Positions 23,061-30,816 of a stretch of 64,000 bases of DNA are shown here, in pieces. Below the pieces are notes generated by a model that worked only from the letters and a program-made list of their open reading frames with translations, did no database searches and was not told the DNA's origin. Position numbers and translations under genes: made by a program. The stretch spans positions 137,681 to 201,680 of the forward strand of contig NW_005179048.1 of assembly GCF_000350225.1 (NCBI RefSeq), read 5' to 3'. Every line of letters starts with the position of its first letter. The stretch's first letter is position 1. The DNA comes from Chondrus crispus. Taxonomy: Eukaryota > Rhodophyta > Florideophyceae > Gigartinales > Gigartinaceae.

Positions 23061-23540
23061 GTTTAGATTTCGCACACCAAATAATTACATTACAAGTGGC
23101 GGTCTGCTAGTGCCTATCCGACCATGAGGACAGAATTTGAGGACAAAGGGATTTTTCTTCGAACTCCTTGCTTGTTTTTTAGTTCTGATTTGACTACTGG
23201 GTACTCCACATAGCCCTTGACACAATCGGCATAAATCGTTTGTTGTGGAGACAAGTTCTACCTCTAAAAGTGAAGCAGAACCTGGAAATCTTCACTGTAA
23301 GCAGTTTTTCTTTGTAGTACGAAATTGAAAATGGCTTCTTCGTGATTTACAAGGTATTTCATTGACCATCCCCGCCGTTCAAGTGCGATATGGCGGTCTT
23401 GAAGTATTCTTTCAGAAGAATTCGTGTCGGCTAAATGATGAAAAATTATTAAATTTGTCGGATCTGTTGAGGTATGATAAGCTTGGTCGGTCGGATACAC
23501 ACTACAGTACAGGGTATTAACTCTGCCTTTCTCTGTCCAG

Positions 23541-25327
23541 CATGAGTTGCCCACCCCGCTCACGGATTTCCTCCCGACCTTCTTCGACGCCGCCCGCACA
23601 CACGCTTCCGCTGAGACGGAGATCCCATTCACGCATTGGCCTCTGCGTGCGTCTCCACGCCACCAATTTGCGCCTTCTCTTTGTTTGCGGTCGCGCCGTA
23701 GGTTGTCCTCCAAGGAACTGCTCTCAAGTACGAATCCGCCACCCTGCTGGATAAGTTCAAGTACTCGCTTCGCGTCGGCGGTTCCACCGTTGACAGACAT
23801 CTCAATGCGCCCGGAGCCGTGGAGAGCCTTTCGGTAAGTCAACGACCACCATCGTCCTTTGTCTTTTCTCAGTCCAAAGCGCTTTGGGCAACTTCGCACC
23901 TTGGCTAACGCATGTCTCCCCATCCACATCCACTTGCCTACATTCCTCAGTCGGCTCTCGCTGAAGCCTGCAAATACCTCACCAAAAGCGATTCCCTCAT
24001 TCGCGCCGGCAAACTCGTCGTCGCCGTTGTAGATTACGCCACGGATAGAGGTAACACCGCTACCTTTTCGGCATTCGTGTCTGGTCTTGGCCCCTCCCTT
24101 TTCGCCCCCTTTGTCAATGTCCTCAAGCATGATCGCGAAGTCTCCCCCTGGTTCATCAGAGCTCTTGGCAAAATGCTTGGACACAAAGACGTCGGACCCT
24201 TTGCGGAGAACGCTGGTTGTATGGATGCGCTCGACGAGCAGAAAGCAAAATACGTCTCCGCCGTCACCAGCACGCTCGCCGCCATCACTGAGCATTGCAT
24301 GCTCGCTCATAATGCAGAAGACACACCTGACATCAATGCGGGTCAGCAACTGTCGCCATCCATCACCGGCGAACTCGCCAGTGCTTCCAACGCCCTTGGA
24401 TACATCCCAACCGTGGCTGACATCACTGTGACTATGCCGCGCGGAGGCCAGTCGAATGCTGGAGATGAACAGCTTGGCCGAATTCTCGCAGGGCTTGCCT
24501 CCTTCCCTTCCACCGACAACAACCGTTTTGTTTTCTGCAAGGTCTGTGCGGCCTCTCCGGGCGGAACGCGCGGCACATCTGTACTGGCTGCGTTGCTGGA
24601 CAAGGATGTTGGGCTCCCGGTGCAGGTTTACTACCAAACTGTGTTCTGCCTTTGGTTGCTTACATTCATGAATACGAACGAGGACACCAGCGTTGTTGAC
24701 ACTGTGTCGCAGGCCTTGGAGGAGGCGGCCGTCCCTCGGCGTTTGACAAACGTTCTACGCGAGGTATCGGCGGAAAAAGTTGTTCGCATCTCTCTGGCCA
24801 CGCTGCGCAATATCTTGAAGATGTCTGTGACGTTGAGAAAGGAGATGGTGGGAGCTGGTCTTGTCGGGGCTCTGCATTCGCTCTGCTTCCGGAGGTGAAA
24901 CGATGAAGACATTCGTGAGGATCTCGGTGTGCTGGCCGAGGCATTGGAATCCGAGCTCGCATCCATGAGCAACTTTGACGTTTACAGGGCGGAAGTCCTG
25001 TCCAGGGCCCTCGAGTGGACTCCAGCTCATCGAGATGAGATGTTCTGGAGAGAAAATGTAGAGAAGCTTGACCGCAACCAGCAAGAGGTTCTCCGTTGTC
25101 TGGTGCGCGCGCTACATGAATCTGGTGATGAGACCGTCTTTGCTGTGGCCTGCAATGATCTCGCCCAGTTTATCAAATTCCACCCTCGTGGTCGTGTCAT
25201 TGCTCAATCACTTGGGGTCAAGGCTCGATTGATGGAGCTCATGGTATCAGGAGAAGGCGAAATTCGTCGCTACGCTCTCAACTGTGTACAAGTACTAATG
25301 ATCAGATGGAATCGCCAGGAGTCGTAG
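23541..25327 (+). CDS. VMA13: V-type ATPase subunit H, with introns and an in-frame TGA
   Basis: Subunit H (Vma13) sits between the V1 and Vo sectors of the vacuolar proton pump and is needed for activity and for silencing free V1. The N-terminal part E-I-P-F-T-H-W and L-L-D-K-F aligns without gaps to the plant family start after removal of a 68-nt intron. The armadillo-like N-domain runs through exon 3 and includes V-Y-Y-Q-T-V-F-C-L-W-L-L-T-F, a hallmark of the family. The C-domain has D-E-D-I-R-E-D-L, M-S-N-F-D-V-Y, L-E-W-T-P-A-H-R and F-W-R-E-N. Between the two domains TGA at 24896-24898 interrupts an otherwise open frame; the reading simply continues in the same frame after it. Plants have Trp and animals an aromatic residue about here. 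The first exon is incomplete: the frame before 23541 has no ATG, so a short upstream exon is expected. It converges on the pantothenate kinase gene. Confidence 0.88.
23647..23714 (+). other. Predicted intron 1 of V-ATPase H (68 nt, phase 1)
   Basis: Donor GTGCGT, acceptor CCTCCAAG. Removing it joins T-H-W-P-L to T-A-L-K-Y and gives a gapless match in length to the conserved N-terminus of the plant homologue. Confidence 0.6.
23834..23950 (+). other. Predicted intron 2 of V-ATPase H (117 nt, phase 0)
   Basis: Consensus donor GTAAGT, a GCTAAC branch-site candidate near 23901-23906, and acceptor CATTCCTCAG. The frame is open on both sides in the same phase and the intron contains a stop in the upstream frame. 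Confidence 0.8.
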
Positions 25328-25740
25328 AGCGTTAACTGTCGTTGCTAATATGATTGTGCTTTTTGCCGTGTACTGTGACAACTTTGTTTTCATGTTGTGA
25401 TTGATAACAATTTTATTTTGACCTCGGCAGCAGTAAAACTACAGTATAGTTTTTCGAGACACCTCTCATCGCGGCAACAACTTGCCTCTGCGCTACTGAG
25501 AAGTGTGAAGAATCGCGCGAATAACAAAGAGCAAGTCTGATGCAAATGTTTGTCCGCTCACTCCCCGTCAACAGAAACCCAAAAGTCCAGTAAGATTATA
25601 GATACAGTCATTAGTTAAAAGTATTTTGCAGTATTGGTGGAAACGCCCATAAGAAAAATGCCTGGTGCAGGCATCAGAGAAGCAGTCCGAACTAGTAGCG
25701 ACGAGCAATACGGCGGTTGTAGGGCAGTAGATTCGCCAGG
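25328..25740. other. Intergenic region between two convergent genes
   Basis: AT-richer than its surroundings, with no gene. It must contain both 3' ends. CAGTATTGGTG followed by AAACGCCCA at 25629-25649 also occurs, split by 12 bases, at 33505-33537. Confidence 0.5.
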
Positions 25741-27081
25741 CTAAGACGACTTCTCTTTGCACGCACTTTTGCGGCGAGTTCTTGTGACAGTTGTCCAATC
25801 GCCAGTGCTGACTTTTTGATGCCCTGTGGCCGAGGAGTCTTTATTTCCTTGGGCCGTTGTAGTCAAGTTGCCGTTCGCCTTAGGCGAGGTCAAAGCGCTT
25901 GCCCTGTCTTCCGACTTGGTGCGCTTGCACTTCTTCCGCTTTGCCGTGCCATTGGGGACTTCCATCATCCCATTTCGCGGCTTGGGCGGGCTAGTGTCCT
26001 CAGCAAGTGCCGGCTTAGTCAACACAAGGTCGTCAACAGGGTGCATCGCATCCTTCGTCATGCCGTTTGCATGCTGCGATGCGCGTTGCTTTTGCTCACG
26101 AGAGCCTTTTGCACCGTGTCGTGTATCGCTGCTGGGCGTGCTTTGCTTCTGGTTCTTGAAAATTTTGGTCGGGGCGTCACTGGAAGCCCCGATAAAGGCG
26201 CCGATAGCACCGAGATAGCCGTCATGTCTCAAGAACAGTGCCTTCATGCTCTCTTCCGACCAAAAGTCGACGGCAAAAGAAATATCGGCAATGGTATAGG
26301 GATGGTTTCTGATAAAGTTGCCGCCAAAGTATATGCGATCCAAGTTGTACACACGGGCGTTCAGGTAGGCGATCTGGCCAATATTGTAGGAAACCATTCT
26401 CAGTAACGACAGGGCTATGTCCTGCTGGCGAAAAGTGGCGCTGAGATCCGTGGCGGTTACGGGTGCGCAGGGGCTGCGCGCGGGCATGAGAGTGCGGAGG
26501 ATATCGCCGATGCAAGGCACGGCTTCAAAAAATGACATCCACAAGTCGAACGAGCCCTTGACCGCACGGGAGAAGCGGTCCTTCAAGTTATTCCACGAGA
26601 AGTTGGGAAGCTGGGGAGGGTCGTTACGCATAGTGGCCTTGCCGAACGAGGCGGCGATGACGCTGGGGTCGAGACCGAGGTTCGAGTACGCACCGCCATA
26701 AATATCACCGACAAGCATATCAACGTTTGCGTTGTCGCCGTCATGGGTGAGGCGGATGACATCATCAAAGGTGGCGCAGTCAAGCAGCATGCGCGCAAGT
26801 CCCCAAAATGTGCCGCTGCCTAGCGATGAGCCGCTGACACGCTCAAACTGGCCGTGACCAGTGACTTTGACGATGGAGACACCTGAGCCGATGTTGACGA
26901 GCAGATAAGGGAAGGGATGGCGGGTGGTGTCGACAAACTTGCGGGGAAAATCCGGGGCTGGCTCATGGACGGAATCGGATGGGGCAATGGTATAGGCGGG
27001 CTGTTTGTGTGGCGGGATGTTCTTTGAATTCATCTCTCCTCGAATTGCAGCTACCCACTCAATTATCCAGCCCAGTTTCAT
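25741..27081 (-). CDS. PANK: Type II pantothenate kinase, C-terminal two thirds visible
   Basis: Pantothenate kinase phosphorylates pantothenate with ATP, the first step of coenzyme A synthesis. The frame shows Y-L-L-V-N-I-G-S-G-V-S-I (about 59-70), R-V-S-G-S-S-L-G-S-G-T-F-W-G (81-94), D-I-Y-G-G (126-130), A-A-S-F-G (143-147), F-G-G-N-F-I-R (252-258), W-S-E-E-S (274-278) and L-R-H-D-G-Y-L-G-A (284-292), all typical of eukaryotic PanK. The N-terminal phosphate-binding loop is absent. A TGA precedes ATG 27081 in frame and TGTACAG lies five bases upstream of it, so an upstream exon joined at 27087 is likely; I could not locate it. Two oddities: about 60 extra residues between A-S-F-G and I-G-Q-I-A, and a basic, low-complexity tail of about 140 residues after the catalytic domain that ends in D-W-T-T-V-T-R-T-R-R-K. 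Confidence 0.87.
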   Translation of the reverse strand: MKLGWIIEWVAAIRGEMNSKNIPPHKQPAYTIAPSDSVHEPAPDFPRKFVDTTRHPFPYLLVNIGSGVSIVKVTGHGQFERVSGSSLGSGTFWGLARMLLDCATFDDVIRLTHDGDNANVDMLVGDIYGGAYSNLGLDPSVIAASFGKATMRNDPPQLPNFSWNNLKDRFSRAVKGSFDLWMSFFEAVPCIGDILRTLMPARSPCAPVTATDLSATFRQQDIALSLLRMVSYNIGQIAYLNARVYNLDRIYFGGNFIRNHPYTIADISFAVDFWSEESMKALFLRHDGYLGAIGAFIGASSDAPTKIFKNQKQSTPSSDTRHGAKGSREQKQRASQHANGMTKDAMHPVDDLVLTKPALAEDTSPPKPRNGMMEVPNGTAKRKKCKRTKSEDRASALTSPKANGNLTTTAQGNKDSSATGHQKVSTGDWTTVTRTRRKSACKEKSS

Positions 27082-27283
27082 TGCGACTGTACATCCATGC
27101 GTTCAAGTTATTTCATCTCGGCGGGTGCGTGATCTTTCTTTTTGCTTTGCACAGTCTGCTGTCCTCAGGCGAATTTCACGCGTAGAGATTAATTAAATCA
27201 ACGCGACACGGTTTGGTAATCCCATCTCTTTGAGAGTATTCGTTGTACGCACCGTTCTCCACGACTTCAAACCAATTGTTCCT

Positions 27284-27487
27284 TCAGCGCTTTCCCTTCT
27301 TCTTTTTCTTCGTCGGCGCTGGTGCCCCCTTGCCGGTCACTGTCTTCTTATTCGCGCCGGCACCGCCACCCTTGTTGCCACCCTTCTTTCCTTCTTTCAT
27401 CTTCACTTGTTCGCGGTGCTTGGGGATCAGTTCCGCGACTTTCGCGTATAAAGTGCGTCCTGTGTGTTTGTAAAAAGTCGTCCGCAT
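27284..27487 (-). CDS. Small Lys/Gly-rich C-terminal exon or gene, unrecognised
   Basis: The minus-strand frame reads Y-K-H-T-G-R-T-L-Y-A-K-V-A-E-L-I-P-K-H-R-E-Q-V-K, then a Lys/Gly/Ala/Pro-rich tail ending K-K-K-K-K-G-K-R. The front half looks like genuine protein. It may be the last exon of a gene whose earlier exon is the frame at 27490-27702 (which contains V-F-L-H-I-K-C-D-A-D-T-D-G), since CTAAC and CACACAG signals lie between them. No family was recognised. Confidence 0.35.
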   Translation of the reverse strand: MRTTFYKHTGRTLYAKVAELIPKHREQVKMKEGKKGGNKGGGAGANKKTVTGKGAPAPTKKKKKGKR

Positions 27488-27702
27488 GTGTACAGCATAA
27501 CCGAAAATGCGCTTCTCGTTAGTCCATCGGTGTCAGCGTCGCATTTGATGTGAAGGAACACGTACGGTTTCGGATATCCTCCTGCACAGAATTCCCGTCC
27601 TCGTCGAACAATCTGATTCGCACTCGCCCTCGCGCTCAGTAGTCTCGACAATACGCCTTGTTCAGTTCCAAGGCCGTCTGAAACTTGAGCAGTTGCGCGC
27701 AA

Positions 27703-28109
27703 TCAAACACCTCCTTTTATCCTCGGGTTTTTCTGCTCGGGGGATTCAGACGACTCGGAGGATTCGGGGATGTGAGGGAGCTGGGATGGGAGGGGGGTCT
27801 GCTCCTCCTTTGCGACGCAGATGGGGGGGCGCCGCACGACGGCGCGATGCGGGCGCCGGAGTCATCGTTTTTGATCTGCTCATCGTTTGCGTACAGATGT
27901 TGGCGGAGAAAAGTTTGCCTGGAGACAAAAGTTGTAGTACAGCTCTGTGCCTTCGCTTTTTGTGTGGACAAAAGTATTGCGTTCACCGTAGATTGCTCCG
28001 ACGCCGCTATGTGGAAGGCGAGATAGGAAAAAAAATCCTAGTCAATCAAAATTGACGGGCTTGCGCATCACGCAAATTTAGTACCGCTGGAGGGTACTTG
28101 TAGTTGAGC
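27703..28109. other. No gene seen
   Basis: Short frames on both strands only. A GGGGGG-rich patch at about 27790-27840 precedes AT-rich sequence with an AAAAAAAA run near 28027. Confidence 0.4.
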
Positions 28110-28670
28110 CCGTGCCGCACACTTCTCCCGGCCCCCCGCCCGTGCCGACCTTCCACCTTCCACCTTCCCAACTAAAACATCACACATTCTCACCCTTCCC
28201 TACGACGACTACTCCGGCTCCCCGCCCGTGCCGACCTTCCACCTTCCACCTTCCCAACTCAAACATCACACATTTTCACCCTTCCCTACGACGATTACTC
28301 CGGCTCCCCGCCCGCGCCGACCTTCCACCTTCCACCTTCCCAACTCAAACATCACACAGTGTGCACACTCCTCCCGGCTCCCCGCCCGTGCCGACCGTCC
28401 ACCTTCCACCTTCCCAACTCAAACATCACACAGTGTGCACACTCCTGCTGGCTCCCCGCCCGTGCCGACCTTCCACCTTCCCAACTCAAACATCACACAT
28501 TCTCAGCCTTCCCCACGACGACTCCTCCCGGCTCCCCGCCCGTGCCGACCTTCCACCTTCCACCCCCCTCGTGCTGACCTTCCACCTTCCACCCCCCCGT
28601 GCCGACCTTCAACCTTCCACCTTCCTAACTCAAACATCACACATTCTCAGCCTTCCCTACGACGACTGAT
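28110..28670 (+). repeat. Pyrimidine-rich minisatellite, units of about 65-90 bp
   Basis: At least six units share GCCCGTGCCGACCTTCCACC, then CCTTCCCAACTCAAACATCA and CACATTCTCA or CACAGTGTGC. Spacing varies. The plus strand is strongly C/T-rich with little G. It ends about 90 bp before the start of the next gene and is translated without stops in more than one frame because of its composition, which explains the spurious long N-terminus of that frame. Confidence 0.85.
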
Positions 28671-28761
28671 CCTGACCCAAACGCATCACTCCCACCCCAG
28701 TTGCAACTCCATTTCCGACCCCTCACCCCCCCCGTTTATTGGAAACTTGGAAACACCTGCC

Positions 28762-30540
28762 ATGTCTGCGCCTTCTGCAGTACCTTTCGTAGTTGAACTC
28801 ACAGCTGGACAGCCGTCCTCACCAGCACCCCAGTCACCGCAGTCGCCAACGGACCACACACTACCACGCACCCCACTTCCTGACGCCGAACACTCACAAC
28901 CCACCGGCGGCGTTGTAACACCACGGTGCACAGCACCGCTTGTTGACTTTTGTCTCCATGGGGGCCTCGTTGTGTCCAGAGGTAATACGGTACAGGATAA
29001 AAATCCTGTGCTTCCTACATTTGATTCGACATGGGCAGGCCTGCCTTGTGTACAGTCACGGGCAGACCGTGCATTGTGCACGAATGTGAGGGATGGCCCC
29101 GAGCCCATGAGGTTGGATATTAGAAGGATGAGGGGCCGGCACAACTGGCATTCGGTTCCCGCTCAGGATTTAAGTTTTCGGAAGTATGTGCTGCAGCACA
29201 CAGTGCACCAGAAAGGAGATGTGAAGCGGTTCCGTCAGCTCGCGATGCAGGATAATGCATCGGCCATGGAAGGGTGGAGTCAGTTTGCTGCCAATAGCAA
29301 CTATTGGGAGGTGCCCAGTACATTGACGTGCGGCCGCACTTTCGCCAGAGATGTACTCGATTGTTATTATCTTGACGAAATGGACTACGTGTTGCAGTCC
29401 CGTCATACCCTACGTCGCCACAAGTTCCCTCTTTTCGCTGATCCATTGATGGGGCGTTGGTGGAATGCTTTCAAGCACAGAGCAAACTTCTCATACGAGC
29501 GCTATACGAGGAATCGCTATGGACTGCTTATACCTTTCGACTGTTACGAGACCATGTACTTTGACGATGCTTCGCATAAAGAGGTGTTTCCCCAATGCCC
29601 ACAGTGGCTGCAAGCTCTGAAGTTCCCTGTGGGAGTTCCGCTACCACTGCCGCCGGTCATCTACTACTACCATGAAGAAATGGTCGTAAGGGAGGGAGGC
29701 GTGATGTCAGAAAGATGTCGCAGGCTTTGGCAAATGTTTCGCATGGAGATATGCACCATGTTTTGTGCGTTTTGGTTCAACGAGGCAACAAGGGGCGGCC
29801 GCCTATTCTTGGTGGACAAGGGTACCATTACAGTGCTGAAGGACGTATGCAAGGATGTGAAGTGGGTGAATGGGAGCCAGATGCTCTTTCCTCTCATGGA
29901 GTTTGTGCATAAGCTGCCACGACATCTGGAATGCTATATGGTGAGCACAAATCCGCATCTATCTAACTGCGTGTACTTCCACGCTTTGCATGGAACGGGA
30001 GAGGCGGATATGAGGAAGGCAGGAGGAGAAGTGCGATGCCTTTCTTTCAAATCGAGAAGGATTCGGTTGGCTGCGCGTCAGCAGCGGCGCATGGAGGAGA
30101 GGCGGTCCTCGCCTATGACCCTAAGTCTTCATCCACAGGATTTGTCGTTAGTGGAAGGCCTTCCCGCGCTCGTCATTTCCAAGCAGTGGGACCTCCACGG
30201 TAGTCTGACTGTTAGAGGGCTGGTATCATTGCTGTATGATACAGCAAGCAAAACGACCAGAACTGTTGATCAGATCTCTCAAGAAGTGGGCAGGCTGCAG
30301 CAGGAGAATGAATCGCTGCGCAGCTTCATTAATGGAACGGCAACTGGGCATCCGTCGGCTGTCCGCGCCAAACATTTACACCATAGGCCGAGTATAACCC
30401 CGTTCCATGGCCCGTTCAATGTACCTCATGTACACCCACCCCAGAGGACGGACAGCGGATATGATGGATACAATGATGACAGGAGAGGAGAACAAAGGGG
30501 CGGCCGCCATCATTATGTTCGAGATGAAGGGGACTGGTGA
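28762..30540 (+). CDS. Unrecognised 592-residue protein with C-terminal leucine-zipper-like helix
   Basis: The frame is open from 28228, but the first 178 codons are the minisatellite; I chose ATG 28762 (M-S-A-P-S-A-V-P-F). A Pro/Ser-rich start is followed by a globular region rich in Trp, Tyr and Phe (for example E-V-F-P-Q-C-P-Q-W-L-Q-A-L-K-F). Near the end comes a helical zipper (I-S-Q-E-V-G-R-L-Q-Q-E-N-E-S-L), then an Arg/Gly/His-rich tail. The frame stops at TGA 30538-30540, but the same frame continues for 75 more codons of equally Arg/Gly/Tyr-rich text to TAG 30766-30768. The tail after the stop reads like a continuation of the tail before it. It carries three of the GCGGCCGC palindromes. 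No family known to me fits. Company with a transposase-like gene and similar palindromes suggest an accessory gene of a mobile element. Confidence 0.6.
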   Translation: MSAPSAVPFVVELTAGQPSSPAPQSPQSPTDHTLPRTPLPDAEHSQPTGGVVTPRCTAPLVDFCLHGGLVVSRGNTVQDKNPVLPTFDSTWAGLPCVQSRADRALCTNVRDGPEPMRLDIRRMRGRHNWHSVPAQDLSFRKYVLQHTVHQKGDVKRFRQLAMQDNASAMEGWSQFAANSNYWEVPSTLTCGRTFARDVLDCYYLDEMDYVLQSRHTLRRHKFPLFADPLMGRWWNAFKHRANFSYERYTRNRYGLLIPFDCYETMYFDDASHKEVFPQCPQWLQALKFPVGVPLPLPPVIYYYHEEMVVREGGVMSERCRRLWQMFRMEICTMFCAFWFNEATRGGRLFLVDKGTITVLKDVCKDVKWVNGSQMLFPLMEFVHKLPRHLECYMVSTNPHLSNCVYFHALHGTGEADMRKAGGEVRCLSFKSRRIRLAARQQRRMEERRSSPMTLSLHPQDLSLVEGLPALVISKQWDLHGSLTVRGLVSLLYDTASKTTRTVDQISQEVGRLQQENESLRSFINGTATGHPSAVRAKHLHHRPSITPFHGPFNVPHVHPPQRTDSGYDGYNDDRRGEQRGGRHHYVRDEGDW

Positions 30541-30816
30541 GATAGGAACGAGTGGGTTGGTAGGGGACGGGATAGTCGTGAACGATATCAACGTCAAGGC
30601 ATTGGCTATGGCACAGGGCAGAGAATAGAAGCAAACGATGAACTTCTATACGGATACGGTTACCATGATGTTTCTCCGTTTCGTGGTCGAGCTCGGCAGA
30701 GGGAATCGACTGCTCCGGAACCAGAGAGGACCAGATTCAGGCGCTCGAGTATGGACAATGACTACTAGTAAACACTTTGGCCAAAGTGAAGTAAAGATTC
30801 ATTGACTGTACCTATG

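Noticed and set aside
23264-24637. 457-codon minus-strand frame opposite V-ATPase H
   Set aside because: It runs antisense to exons with clear family motifs and its translation has no recognisable protein character; it is a shadow of GC-biased third positions.
24896-24910. Mini-intron removing the TGA in V-ATPase H
   Set aside because: A GTGAAACGATGAAG segment has GT and AG ends but is 14 bases, far below splicing limits, and its removal would break the frame.
28228-28761. Longer N-terminus for the unknown gene at 28.8 kb
   Set aside because: The added 178 codons are the minisatellite, which is open in more than one frame by composition.
24896-30540. Genome-wide reassignment of TGA to Trp
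   Set aside because: TGA is the natural end of the Sel1-repeat gene (3073-3071) and of the copia A pol in three copies, always at the family-typical end, so TGA works as a stop here.
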